This document shows positions 36,025 through 44,477 of a DNA stretch of 64,000 nucleotides, piece after piece (the stretch's first letter is position 1; every line of letters starts with the position of its first letter). This DNA is from CAWCKS01 sp963763485. Lineage in GTDB: Bacteria > Pseudomonadota > Alphaproteobacteria > Rhizobiales > Xanthobacteraceae. The stretch is from assembly GCA_963763485.1 (NCBI GenBank), contig CAVXOW010000008.1, forward strand, positions 186,001-250,000, read 5' to 3'. A program made the position numbers and the translations under genes. The notes beneath the pieces are model-generated. The model was not told the DNA's origin. It saw only the letters and a list, made by a program, of their open reading frames with translations, and made no database searches.

Positions 36025-36849
36025 GTGCCGGGATCCCTATTTGCGACCAGTGATCTACACAGTTCATTTTCGGAGAACAGGCGTATCATCGACGAAATGC
36101 GTCCGGAATCAAGTGATGACTGGCTAATCGTCGCCGGCGATGTAGACGACACGTTTAGCAAAATAGAGAATACGCTTTCGCTGTTACGGCGGCGGTATGC
36201 GAAGGTTATCTGGACCCCCGGCAATCACGAATTGTGGACGCTCCGTGAGGACCCCGTACAATTGCGAGGTGCGGCTCGCTACCAGGCTCTCGTCCAAATG
36301 TGCCAGCATAACGACATTCTCACGCCCGAGGACGACTTTGCGATCTGGCCGGACCCGAGCGGTCCTGTAACAATAGTTCCGCTGTTCCTGCTCTACGACT
36401 ACTCGTGGCTTGTGCCCGGTACGAGCACCAAAAAGGAGTCTCTGGAGTACGCGCATGAGACTGGGGTAGTCTGCGCCGACGAGATGTTGCTGCATCCTGA
36501 CCCTTACCCAGATCGAGGATCATGGTGTAGTGCGAGGCTGAAAGAAGCCGAACAGCGGCTGCTCGCCTTAGGGCCTGATGTGAAGACTGTCCTGGTCGGT
36601 CACTGGCCACTCGTCCGCCAGCCGACCCACGCGCTTCGATTCCCAGAATTTGCGCAATGGTGCGGTACAGCTCGGACCGCCGATTGGCACATCCGCTTTC
36701 GCGCCAAGGCCGTTGTCTACGGTCACCTGCACATCCCGCGGACAACCCATTATGATGGGGTCCGGTTCGAGGAGGTCTCGGTCGGCTATCCGCGCGAGTG
36801 GAGTAAACGCGGCAAGCCGCCAACACTCAGGAAGGTGCTCCCGACATGA
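36025..36849 (+). CDS. Metallophosphoesterase, PptH-like
   Basis: A 274-residue calcineurin-like phosphoesterase with all metal-site motifs: ATSDLHSSF, VAGDVDDTF, TPGNHELW, VLVGHWPLV and VYGHLHIP. The stop overlaps the start of the phosphopantetheinyl transferase gene (ATGA, 36846-36849), so the two are translated together. In mycobacteria the same pairing is known: PptH (Rv2795c) removes the 4'-phosphopantetheine that PptT (Rv2794c) attaches to carrier proteins. By context this enzyme likely strips the same group from the ACP or related carriers. Specificity is inferred from the pairing, not from diagnostic residues. Confidence 0.82.
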   Translation: MPGSLFATSDLHSSFSENRRIIDEMRPESSDDWLIVAGDVDDTFSKIENTLSLLRRRYAKVIWTPGNHELWTLREDPVQLRGAARYQALVQMCQHNDILTPEDDFAIWPDPSGPVTIVPLFLLYDYSWLVPGTSTKKESLEYAHETGVVCADEMLLHPDPYPDRGSWCSARLKEAEQRLLALGPDVKTVLVGHWPLVRQPTHALRFPEFAQWCGTARTADWHIRFRAKAVVYGHLHIPRTTHYDGVRFEEVSVGYPREWSKRGKPPTLRKVLPT

Positions 36850-37541
36850 TCGAAGGGCTGCTGCCCCACGGCGTCGTGGCGGTCGAGACTTTCGACGATG
36901 TGCTAGGGCACCCGAGTTTTCCGGGAGAGGAATCCCTGGTTGCGAACGCTGTCGCAACCCGCCGTCGCGAGTTCATAACGGCAAGACACTGCGCCCGCGA
37001 AGCACTCGCCAAGCTTGGGTACGCACCCGCTCCAATCCGCGCAGGCCCAAAACGCGAACCGTTGTGGCCGACGGGGGTGGTCGGCAGCATAACTCACACC
37101 ACCGGATTCCGAGCTGCCGCAGTCGCTTCCCAAAGCGTCGTTGCGAGCATCGGTATCGACGCCGAACAGAACGATAAGCTGCCTGACGGCATCGAGGAAT
37201 CGGTCACCGTTCGGGGAGAGCGGGAAATGCTGGCTGCGTTGTCACGCGCATTTCCGGCGACGAACTGGGGTCGGTTGTTGTTCAGCGCAAAAGAATCCGT
37301 TTACAAGGCCTGGTATCCCCTAACTGGCCGCGGGCTCGGCTTCGAGGACGCATGCTTGGTGATCGAGCCGGCCGGCACGTTCGCAGCGAAGCTGCTCGTC
37401 GATGGCGCCCGAACTGACGGTGGTCCACCGCTTGTTGAGCTTCGCGGCCGTTTTGTCGTTGCGCATCGCCTAATCGCGACTGCAGTGACGGTGCCTTCCG
37501 ATGCTGCGGCAACTGTCGCACGACCAGACACGCTCCGATGA
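36846..37541 (+). CDS. 4'-phosphopantetheinyl transferase, PptT/Sfp type
   Basis: A 231-residue enzyme that transfers phosphopantetheine from CoA to carrier proteins. It has RRREFITARHCAREALAKLG, VGSITHTTGFRAAAVA, the Mg-binding IGIDAEQND, and the family signature FSAKESVYKAWYPLTGRGLG followed by FEDA. The wording is closest to actinobacterial PptT. It is translationally coupled to the PptH-like phosphoesterase. Its probable partner is the ACP of the reduced PKS at 33-35 kb. A dedicated transferase in the locus supports a carrier-protein pathway being, or having been, active. Confidence 0.92.
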   Translation: MIEGLLPHGVVAVETFDDVLGHPSFPGEESLVANAVATRRREFITARHCAREALAKLGYAPAPIRAGPKREPLWPTGVVGSITHTTGFRAAAVASQSVVASIGIDAEQNDKLPDGIEESVTVRGEREMLAALSRAFPATNWGRLLFSAKESVYKAWYPLTGRGLGFEDACLVIEPAGTFAAKLLVDGARTDGGPPLVELRGRFVVAHRLIATAVTVPSDAAATVARPDTLR

Positions 37542-37572
37542 CGCCTAGTCATCATAACGAAGACTCTATTCG

Positions 37573-38376
37573 CTACGGCGAATAAACAGCCTGGATCGGG
37601 ATTTCGGTCAAATCTCCGGGCAGGTCGCGACCGTCTACACTCTTTACCTGCGAAAATCCCAGACTATTGCAGACGAAGCCTGCATCCGATTTCCGAATCA
37701 TATCGGTGGAGATGGACGATTCGACAGCTCCGAGTTCTGCAATGAAGCGTCTGCGCGCCAGTCCAGGCAGTATTCCGTCTGCGATCGGCGGCGTTACCCA
37801 ACCTCCGTCTATCCTGAAGAATACGTTGCCCACAGTTGCACACGCCACATGCCCTTTTGTATTCAGCATAATAGCGTCGCCAGCGCCGCGTTCGATTGCC
37901 TCCCGCTTGGCCAAAATATTGTCGCCATAGCCCAATGACTTGATCCTTGAGAGAGGAGAGTGTTCGTTTCGACGCGTCGACCGACAAACGACAAAATCCT
38001 GGGGAGGCATCGCGGAGCTGGATGCGACAGTCAGAACGCAAGTCGGTTGTGAGGCAGTTTCTTTCGGCCAGAGCCCTCTCGCCGCTGGTCCTCTCGTAAC
38101 CGTCAGTCGGATTGCGCTCCAAGTATCTTCGCTTGCACCCGCCAGCAATCGATCAATCGCGTCGCAAATAGAAGTCTCGCTGAAAGGGATAGTCAGACCG
38201 ATCTCGACCGCCCCAGCCTTGAGCCTCTCGAAATGGTCAGACAGCCAGAATGGAGTGGCGCCTACGGCTTTTATCGTCTCGAAAATACCGTCCGCTAATG
38301 TGAAACCTCGATCTCCTACCAGGACACGAGCGTCATTTTGATCAACAATACTTCCGTTAAGCCAGACAACGCCCAT
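37573..38376 (-). CDS. pabC: Aminodeoxychorismate lyase-like class IV PLP enzyme
   Basis: About 267 residues from the ATG at 38376 (MGVVWLNGSIVDQNDARVLV). The frame is open to 38469 but that would overlap the upstream gene. It has the class IV aminotransferase/lyase fold: GDRGFTLADGIFETIKAV, FWLSDHFERLK, the likely PLP Lys in RIKSLGYGDNILAKREAIER, and ACATVGNVFF. There the residue usually Glu, which contacts the PLP ring nitrogen, appears as Cys. It starts about 20 bases after the PabAB stop, so it should convert aminodeoxychorismate to p-aminobenzoate and pyruvate. A D-amino-acid or branched-chain transaminase is the alternative. Confidence 0.8.
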   Translation of the reverse strand: MGVVWLNGSIVDQNDARVLVGDRGFTLADGIFETIKAVGATPFWLSDHFERLKAGAVEIGLTIPFSETSICDAIDRLLAGASEDTWSAIRLTVTRGPAARGLWPKETASQPTCVLTVASSSAMPPQDFVVCRSTRRNEHSPLSRIKSLGYGDNILAKREAIERGAGDAIMLNTKGHVACATVGNVFFRIDGGWVTPPIADGILPGLARRRFIAELGAVESSISTDMIRKSDAGFVCNSLGFSQVKSVDGRDLPGDLTEIPIQAVYSP

Positions 38377-38395
38377 CCGAAAATCTCGCAAACTT

Positions 38396-40522
38396 TCAAT
38401 TCGGATCCTTTGGCGAGCTGTCTGTTTGGTCTGCACCAACAAGCTCGTATCGATCCGGACTAAACTCACCAGTGACCGCCACGACGACGGATTTGATCGA
38501 GGCCGCCGCCTTCAGGAGCATTTCGTCGAACTCTCCCTCAGGCGTCGACGCGGCTACAACGCCACCTCCGACGCCCATTGATAGACGCCCTCTGTTGGCA
38601 ACGATCGTTCTTATCACAATACTCAGGTCGACCGCCCCATCGTCACCCAGCCAGCCCAACGCACCTGAGTACACTCCTCGGGCGCGCTTTTCTAGTTCAT
38701 CAATAAATCGCAGCGTGCGTGTCTTCGGCGCGCCGGTCATCGAACCGCCGGGGAACGCATTACGGATCAATTGGATCGGGCGATGAGTAGGCTCTAACGT
38801 ACCGCTCACGGTACTCACCAGTTGATGAACCGTGCGATATGTTTCTACGTCAAATAGCTTCGGTACGCGAACGCTGCCGGGCTCACAGCTTCGCGAGAGA
38901 TCGTTTCGCAACAAATCAACGATCATCACGTTTTCTGCACGATCCTTCTCACTCGTTCTCAATTGCTCGGCGAGTTGATCATCCTTGAGTGGGTCCTGGT
39001 CGCGTTTAATCGTGCCCTTTATCGGCTTCGCCTCGACTTTGCCGTTTGCGTCGATCGAGAGGAAGCGCTCAGGCGAGGCACTGAGGACCGCGCCTTCGGG
39101 CCACTTGATGAACGCTGCATGAGGGGCAGGATTGACCTTCCTCATGGTTCGATAGAGCGTCAACGGGTCGACATCGGACGTGCAATGCAACTCGTTCGTC
39201 AAGCAGACCTGATATGTTTCACCTTGCTGTATGAGATCGAGGCATCGACGGATGTCAGATAGATAGGTCTCTCGGTCGCGGTCCAAGAAAAACTTTATGG
39301 GCTCATTCGGTATGATCCGAACCTCAGGTATCGCCGCGGGGGCAGTACGTTCGATCGCAGTTATGGTGCGATCGATCCATTTTTTTGCCCGCTCCGCCTG
39401 AGACGGTTCGTCGATAGCTATGACATAAGTTTTCTTTTCGACATGATCGACTGCGATAAAACGGTCTGAGTGTATGAACATCGCGTCTGGCGTCGCTGCA
39501 CTTCGACTTGTCGGTGAGCCGCACTCGTTGCGAAGCTCATAACCGAACCATCCGACGTATCCACCGACGAACGGACACGGAGGAGCTGGCTCCGGGCGAC
39601 TGGATTCCAGCTGCTCGAGGTAGTCGAAAATTCCAGTGTTCCTGACCTGGGCGCCAGTAGAGTCCGTTATCTCAAGGCGCCTATCCGAGGATCGATACTG
39701 AAGCCGGGCCGCGTTTGGCCCCGACGCGTCACCTGCATAAGACCAACGCGCCCGACCTGGTTCGACGAGACTGCTATCAAGCCAATAAGCATGGGGTGAC
39801 TCGGAATACAGCGACGAGAATGCGTCCTCCATATCAATCTCACGAGGAATTTCTCTCCAAAACGCTCGCTTCCGAGATGCCCTCAACTCCTTCCTGCGAG
39901 TGGAGCCATTCAACAACTTGCTCTGGCTAGGTAAGCGACTTATTGACGGATCGATCTTCCGACAGAAATTCTCCAACAGTTTCCGGCCGTGCTCAGTGAT
40001 AATGGACTCGGGGTGAAATTGAACACCCCACTGCGGCCGACTGCGGTGGGCAAGCCCCATGATCAAGCCATCGTCTGTCCAGGCCGTCACCTCCAGGCAT
40101 GAAGGGACAGGCGGCCGCACGACCAACGAATGGTATCGAGCTGCCTTGAAAGGAGAAGGAATTCCACTAAAGATTCCGCTGGCGCTATGATGAATCAGGG
40201 ACGTCCGTCCGTGCATCGGTGCAGGCGCGCGAACCACCGAGCCTCCTAAGGACGCGCCCATGCCTTGGTGACCGAGGCACACACCAAGCAGCGGTACTGT
40301 GGCTTCTTCAATCACAGTCTTGCAGAGGCCGAAATCATCCGGGTGGTCTGGCCTCCCGGGCCCTGGCGAAATCACAATTCCATCGAATTGTTTCTTCTTG
40401 AGCTCATTCCAAGAAATCTCGTCATTCTTCACGACAAGTGGCGTCTCTTGGCAAATTTCAGCAAGCAGATGGACAAGATTATAGGTGAACGAGTTGTAGT
40501 TATCTATGACGACCAATCGCAT
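38396..40522 (-). CDS. pabAB: Fused aminodeoxychorismate synthase (PabA-PabB)
   Basis: About 708 residues from the ATG at 40522. The N-terminal glutamine amidotransferase has RLVVIDNYNSFTYNLVHLL, nucleophile Cys in LLGVCLGHQGMG, and VQFHPESI. The C-terminal chorismate-binding domain has GGYVGWFGYELRNECG, the PIKGT motif, AENVMIVDLLRNDLSRSCEP and NAFPGGSMTGAPKTR. The Lys of PIKGT marks PabB; anthranilate synthase has PIAGT. It aminates chorismate to 4-amino-4-deoxychorismate. Fused PabAB proteins are typical of PABA or aminophenylalanine antibiotic pathways in actinomycetes. PabC follows immediately, giving a complete PABA unit. Confidence 0.93.
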   Translation of the reverse strand: MRLVVIDNYNSFTYNLVHLLAEICQETPLVVKNDEISWNELKKKQFDGIVISPGPGRPDHPDDFGLCKTVIEEATVPLLGVCLGHQGMGASLGGSVVRAPAPMHGRTSLIHHSASGIFSGIPSPFKAARYHSLVVRPPVPSCLEVTAWTDDGLIMGLAHRSRPQWGVQFHPESIITEHGRKLLENFCRKIDPSISRLPSQSKLLNGSTRRKELRASRKRAFWREIPREIDMEDAFSSLYSESPHAYWLDSSLVEPGRARWSYAGDASGPNAARLQYRSSDRRLEITDSTGAQVRNTGIFDYLEQLESSRPEPAPPCPFVGGYVGWFGYELRNECGSPTSRSAATPDAMFIHSDRFIAVDHVEKKTYVIAIDEPSQAERAKKWIDRTITAIERTAPAAIPEVRIIPNEPIKFFLDRDRETYLSDIRRCLDLIQQGETYQVCLTNELHCTSDVDPLTLYRTMRKVNPAPHAAFIKWPEGAVLSASPERFLSIDANGKVEAKPIKGTIKRDQDPLKDDQLAEQLRTSEKDRAENVMIVDLLRNDLSRSCEPGSVRVPKLFDVETYRTVHQLVSTVSGTLEPTHRPIQLIRNAFPGGSMTGAPKTRTLRFIDELEKRARGVYSGALGWLGDDGAVDLSIVIRTIVANRGRLSMGVGGGVVAASTPEGEFDEMLLKAAASIKSVVVAVTGEFSPDRYELVGADQTDSSPKDPN

Positions 40523-40573
40523 TGCTGCACCAGACAACTGACGATTTAACGCGCGTCTCATCGTTCTCTGCAA

Positions 40574-40911
40574 GAATACACGGCACGCAAGAATACACGG
40601 AGCACAATTAACTGGCTAGTTGTCGGTTTTCTGACCACTCCACGAAATTCTCTGGTCCGAAAAGCCGCGGAAAACAGCGGGTTTTTGAAATCCGCTAGCG
40701 ATTCAAGCACAAGCGGATATTCGCATGTTTGCTGTTCCGTACCGTGACGGACCTCACTATTGCGCACTCTCGCAATACCGCTCGCGTGCTACAATGACGC
40801 ACCGAGGCGATGTCGACCCTGGCTCTTTCTGGCAAGCAGTCACAAATTCTGCGACGACGTCGTTCGGGCGATCAGGAGGCGAGATGCCGGCTCGTGGCCC
40901 AAGCAGATTGG
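40574..40911. other. Intergenic stretch upstream of pabAB
   Basis: About 340 bases with no recognisable gene, probably carrying the promoter of the PABA unit. Nothing else seen. Confidence 0.4.
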
Positions 40912-41337
40912 CTATTCTTGTTTTGCCGTCCCTCGCAAACCCCACAAGAGCAGTGAGGACGCCAAGACGATGGCAAGGCCTATCAAGACGAACCCGGTAG
41001 TGACGAGAATTTCCTGGCCCGGTGCAGCACGATACCCCGCTGCAGTTATCGGAGACAGTGCCGCCGTTCCCAAAACGGCGGCAGTCGTCGTCACAGCCCA
41101 ATTGCCATACGTTCCGCCGAGCAGCGCCCAATAAGCTATCTTGCCTACGGACGACGGCAGCCTCACGTCACTCCAAATGGCGCCGACTGCAAGCAGAAAA
41201 ATTCCGTTCAACACTCCTTCCAGATGAGCAGCCAGTGCCATCCTTACATTGGCAAAATGCTGCTCGGCCAAACCGGTGAGGAGCCCAATCAAGAACAACG
41301 CAATTCCATGGAAGAGAAGCCGTCGCCGATATTCCAT
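40912..41337 (-). CDS. Hydroxylaminobenzene mutase-like membrane protein
   Basis: A 141-residue protein with four hydrophobic helices: LLFHGIALFLIGLLTGLAEQ, MALAAHLEGVLNGIFLLAVG, WALLGGTYGNWAVTTTAAVL, TTGFVLIGLAIVLASSLLLW. The order and the blocks NVRMALAAHLEGVLNG and SPITAAGYRAAPGQE resemble HabA/HabB of Pseudomonas, which rearrange hydroxylaminobenzene to 2-aminophenol. It reads in the same direction as the PABA genes and ends about 390 bases before them in gene order. By analogy it could rearrange an N-hydroxylated aminobenzoate. No N-oxygenase was found nearby. Confidence 0.62.
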   Translation of the reverse strand: MEYRRRLLFHGIALFLIGLLTGLAEQHFANVRMALAAHLEGVLNGIFLLAVGAIWSDVRLPSSVGKIAYWALLGGTYGNWAVTTTAAVLGTAALSPITAAGYRAAPGQEILVTTGFVLIGLAIVLASSLLLWGLRGTAKQE

Positions 41338-41456
41338 TTGCGTCCCGCCAAATTTCGTATTCCCCGATCCTAGCTGGTCTCCGACAACTGATTTAAGATG
41401 CTTCCGCCGTGATCTGAAGTCGGCATGTGTACCAACGGGCGAAATCTTCGCGCGAA

Positions 41457-41684
41457 CTAGTCACGCGAATTTAAAGTTTGCCACATTAAAGTCTGCTGGG
41501 CTTTGAGGTAGAAGCGTTTGCCGGAAGCCAAAATCTGGTCTGCGGACGTGGTCCATTTAGAGGGCTTCGGATTTCTGTTGTGCAGGTCGATGAAGGTACG
41601 GATGTCGGTCTCAAGCTGCCTGACGGAGGTGTGAACACCTCTCCTCCGAAGATCCCGGCGCTCTTTTATGTAACGAACTTGCAT
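41457..41684 (-). mobile_element. IS630-family transposase C-terminal remnant
   Basis: The minus strand encodes LETDIRTFIDLHNRNPKPSK, then WTTSADQILASGKRF. This is the C-terminal end of IS630/Tc1-type transposases. The rest of the element is missing. Confidence 0.7.
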
Positions 41685-41717
41685 TCCAGATGACTAGGGT
41701 GTGGACCCATTCGCGCG
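41639..41717 (+). repeat. 79-bp inverted repeat, left copy
   Basis: It matches the reverse complement of 45469-45547 at 76 of 79 bases. Its last 20 or so bases are the terminal sequence of the IS5-like element. Confidence 0.9.
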
Positions 41718-42130
41718 GAGCCATAGCCTTATTGAAGCGAACTGGACGAAAGCTAGGTAGTTGGCGGCAAGTTTGTCGTAGCGCGCCGCGACCCGACGAC
41801 ATTGCTTAATCCTATTGAAGACCGCTCGACCTGGTTGCGAGCGCGATACAGATAAGGGTTGAAGCAGATCGGATCATTGCGATTGCTTTTGGGCGGGATG
41901 TTTGCCTATCCGCCTTTCTTCATGGCAAGCTCCCTGATCCAATCGGCGTCATAGCCGCGGTCGACCAGCAGCGTCGATCCGGGCTTCAGGCGAGACAGAA
42001 GTTTGCGGGCAAGCCGATTATCGCGATGATGCACGCGGAAAATGGAAGTGTCGATCATCTGCACGGCAGCGTCGAGAGCAGCGGCAAGGGTATGATACGG
42101 CTCCACACGCCAGCCCGTTCCGGCGTGGCA
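41697..42130 (-). mobile_element. IS5-family transposase remnant with internal deletion
   Basis: It is closely similar to the IS5 copy at 59083. The minus strand has AAVQMIDTSIFRVHHRDNRL, where the intact copy has about 40 more residues between VHQ and DNRL, then LLVDRGYDADWIRELAMKKG. Frameshifts and the missing N-terminus make it inactive. Confidence 0.88.
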
Positions 42131-42139
42131 AATTTTCAG

Positions 42140-42155
42140 TGTGACGAGCGTCACT
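42140..42155. promoter_or_regulatory. CRP-like palindrome upstream of Cys-rich protein gene
   Basis: TGTGACGAGCGTCACT matches TGTGA-N6-TCACA at nine of ten positions, 80 bases before the start codon at 42235. Confidence 0.55.
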
Positions 42156-42234
42156 GAGCGATCGGTCGCGCTTCCCTAGATTGCTTCCAACACACCGAGA
42201 CCGGGAGGCCGGTCGGTTTTTCAGGAGGATTGTA

Positions 42235-42468
42235 ATGACCACCCGTACCACCACCATTCGCAAGATCGGCTTCGTGATCGCTTTCGCCGTTTCGGTCTTC
42301 TCGATGTCGACCGCGAGCCACGCTTACACTGCCGAAGAGCAGCGCCTCTGCATGAGCGACGCGCTCAAGTTCTGCTCGTCGGAGATCCCGAACGTCGATA
42401 AGGTCACCGCGTGCCTGCAGAAGAACAAAGCGCAGCTCAGCCCCGGCTGCCTGTCGGTCAGGAAATAA
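42235..42468 (+). CDS. Small secreted Cys-rich (GLG1-type repeat) protein
   Basis: 77 residues from the ATG at 42235, which has a strong AGGAGG ahead of it. The signal peptide is KIGFVIAFAVSVFSMSTASH. The mature part has one Cys-rich repeat with four Cys (RLCMSDALKFCSSEIP, VTACLQKNKAQLSPGC), spaced as in the eukaryotic-like GLG1 repeats found in many proteobacterial small periplasmic proteins. Function unknown; two disulphides are likely. It has a CRP-like site upstream and lies in the core-like segment between the inverted repeats. Confidence 0.8.
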   Translation: MTTRTTTIRKIGFVIAFAVSVFSMSTASHAYTAEEQRLCMSDALKFCSSEIPNVDKVTACLQKNKAQLSPGCLSVRK

Positions 42469-42531
42469 CCTCCTGATCGCCGCAGCTAAGGTGCGCGCTG
42501 GATGCCACCGGTCGCGGCAAGGACAACCGTT

Positions 42532-42708
42532 ATGACATCCTCTCGTATCGCTCTCGCTCTCTACGCTTTCGCCGTCGTCGTCGGAATCAATTTGCTGGTC
42601 AGTCCTGAGCATTATTACCCCGCTGGTACGCATTCGGTGCTGGTCGCAATCTGCACCGTTCTTTGGATAGGCCGGCTCTTTTTGAAGAGCAGGACGCACG
42701 AGCGCTAA
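42532..42708 (+). CDS. Small membrane protein
   Basis: 58 residues with two hydrophobic segments (IALALYAFAVVVGINLLV and HSVLVAICTVLWIGRLFL) and a basic tail. It lies 63 bases after the Cys-rich gene. No family is recognised, and an upstream start at 42502 is possible. Confidence 0.5.
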   Translation: MTSSRIALALYAFAVVVGINLLVSPEHYYPAGTHSVLVAICTVLWIGRLFLKSRTHER

Positions 42709-42780
42709 TGGAAGCGCTATTCGGCGCTTCGCTAGCCGCTTAATGCGTACCCGCCCAAATACCCCAATGCCAGAAACATT

Positions 42781-42796
42781 GGTGACTGCTGTCACA
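42781..42796. promoter_or_regulatory. CRP-like palindrome upstream of caspase-family gene
   Basis: GGTGACTGCTGTCACA matches TGTGA-N6-TCACA at nine of ten positions, 85 bases before the start at 42881. Confidence 0.5.
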
Positions 42797-42880
42797 TTGC
42801 CGCGGCGCGCCAGGCGGTCGGATTATTGTTTTCAAGGCGTGGAGTGCTAATCTTAAGCTGTCTATGCGAGAGCTGCCGTC

Positions 42881-44467
42881 ATGCGCGCCCGACCCTTTGT
42901 TGTTTTTGTTCTTGCCCTGTTGTGCGGACTGTTCGCCGCCAACGCCGACGCCTTTGCGGCAAGGCGTGTCGCGCTGGTGATCGGCAACTCGGCCTATCAG
43001 AACGTCGCGGCGCTGCCGAATCCGGCAAATGACGCCGCTGCCGTCGCCGACATGTTCAAGAAGGCCGGGTTCGACACCGTCGAGCTCCGTCGCGACGTCG
43101 GCTCGCTTGATATGCGCCGCGCGCTGCGCGACTTCTACGACAAGGCCGCCGCCGCCGATATCGCCGCGGTGTACTACGCCGGCCATGGCATCGAGGTCGA
43201 CGGCACCAACTACATGGTGCCGGTGGACGCCGTGCTGAGGCGCGACCGCGACGTCGACGACGAGGCGGTATCGCTCGACCGCATCCTCGAGAGCGTCGAG
43301 CAGGCCAAGCAGCTGCGCCTGGTCATCCTCGACGCCTGCCGCGACAATCCGTTTACCAAGACCATGATTCGCACCACCGCCGCCCGTGCGCTGACCACCC
43401 GCGGCCTGATCGCGGCGGAACCGACGACGTCCAACACCTTGATCGCCTATGCGGCAAAGGGTGGCTCGACGGCGGATGACGGCAGCTCCGGGCACAGCCC
43501 GTTCACCAACGCGCTGCTCGCCCATCTCACGACGCCTGGCCTCGACGTGCGTCAGGCGTTCGGCGAGGTGCGTGACGACGTGCTGAAGACGACCGACAAC
43601 AAGCAAGAGCCGTATGTCTATGGTTCGCTCGGCGGCGGGCAGATGGCGCTGGTCAGCGCGCCCGCTCCGACTGCCGCGGTGACGCCCGCGCCGGCACCCG
43701 TCGCGCCCGATGCGAACCTGCAGATGCGGCAGGACTACGAGTTCGCCGAGCGGGTCGGCACCAGGCAGGCCTGGACCTACTTCCTGCAGCATTACCCGGA
43801 TGGCTTCTATGCCAACCTCGCCAAGGCGCAGCTCGACAAGGTGTCGACTGCCACCGCGCCCGCGACAGCGGCTCCTGCGACACCGGCGCAACCGGCGCCG
43901 CAGCCGAACACCCAGGTCGCGGCGCTGCCGACTGATGCCTCGCGCACCACGATCAACCCGGCTGACCTCGCGCGTTCGGTGCAGACCGAGTTGAAGCGAG
44001 TCGGCTGCTACTCGGGCGCCGTCGACGGCGACTGGAGCGCCGGATCACGGCGCGCGCTCGACCAGTTCAACAAATATGCGCCGGCCAAGCTCGACACGAA
44101 GCTGGCCAGCGGCGACGCACTCGATGCGCTGCACGCCAAGACCGCGCGGGTCTGCCCGCTGGTCTGCGACCACGGCTATCAGGCCAGCGGCGACAGCTGC
44201 AGCAAGATCGTCTGCAAGGATGGCTACCAGGTCGGCGACGACAACACCTGCGAGAAAATCCCGACGAAGCGTTCGACGCCGACCGCAAGCCGCCAGCAGC
44301 AACAGCAGCAGTCGCAGCCTGCGCCGACGCGGCAGTCATCCCGCGTAGGTGGTGCCGCCGCGGGAGGCGGCGGCGCGCAAATCATTTGCGACGATCACGG
44401 CTGCATCCCGAAGCCGAAGGGTTGTACCGTGGTTGAGGTTCCGACCGGACAAGGCTGTCAATATTAG
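42881..44467 (+). CDS. Caspase-family (C14) protein with intact His/Cys dyad
   Basis: A 528-residue exported protein (signal FVVFVLALLCGLFAANADAF). The caspase domain has RVALVIGNSAYQNVAALPNP, His102 in YYAGHGIEVDG and Cys153 in VILDACRDNPF, both intact. An acidic pair precedes SLDRIL. A short repeat-like helix (TRQAWTYFLQHYPDGFYANL) and a Pro/Ala linker follow, then a peptidoglycan-binding-like segment (QTELKRVGCYSGAVDGDWSA) and a Cys-rich tail with about ten Cys. The architecture parallels the frameshifted gene at 10898. A CRP-like site lies 85 bases upstream. Substrate and cleavage specificity are unknown. Confidence 0.93.
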   Translation: MRARPFVVFVLALLCGLFAANADAFAARRVALVIGNSAYQNVAALPNPANDAAAVADMFKKAGFDTVELRRDVGSLDMRRALRDFYDKAAAADIAAVYYAGHGIEVDGTNYMVPVDAVLRRDRDVDDEAVSLDRILESVEQAKQLRLVILDACRDNPFTKTMIRTTAARALTTRGLIAAEPTTSNTLIAYAAKGGSTADDGSSGHSPFTNALLAHLTTPGLDVRQAFGEVRDDVLKTTDNKQEPYVYGSLGGGQMALVSAPAPTAAVTPAPAPVAPDANLQMRQDYEFAERVGTRQAWTYFLQHYPDGFYANLAKAQLDKVSTATAPATAAPATPAQPAPQPNTQVAALPTDASRTTINPADLARSVQTELKRVGCYSGAVDGDWSAGSRRALDQFNKYAPAKLDTKLASGDALDALHAKTARVCPLVCDHGYQASGDSCSKIVCKDGYQVGDDNTCEKIPTKRSTPTASRQQQQQQSQPAPTRQSSRVGGAAAGGGGAQIICDDHGCIPKPKGCTVVEVPTGQGCQY

Positions 44468-44477
44468 TTCAGCTAAT

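Noticed and set aside
38396..40522. Anthranilate synthase (TrpE-G fusion) as identity of the fused enzyme
   Set aside because: The chorismate-binding domain has PIKGT, the PabB signature Lys, not PIAGT, and PabC follows.
42740..43891. 383-codon minus-strand frame opposite the fourth caspase gene
   Set aside because: Shadow frame; the plus strand has signal peptide, His/Cys dyad and good start.
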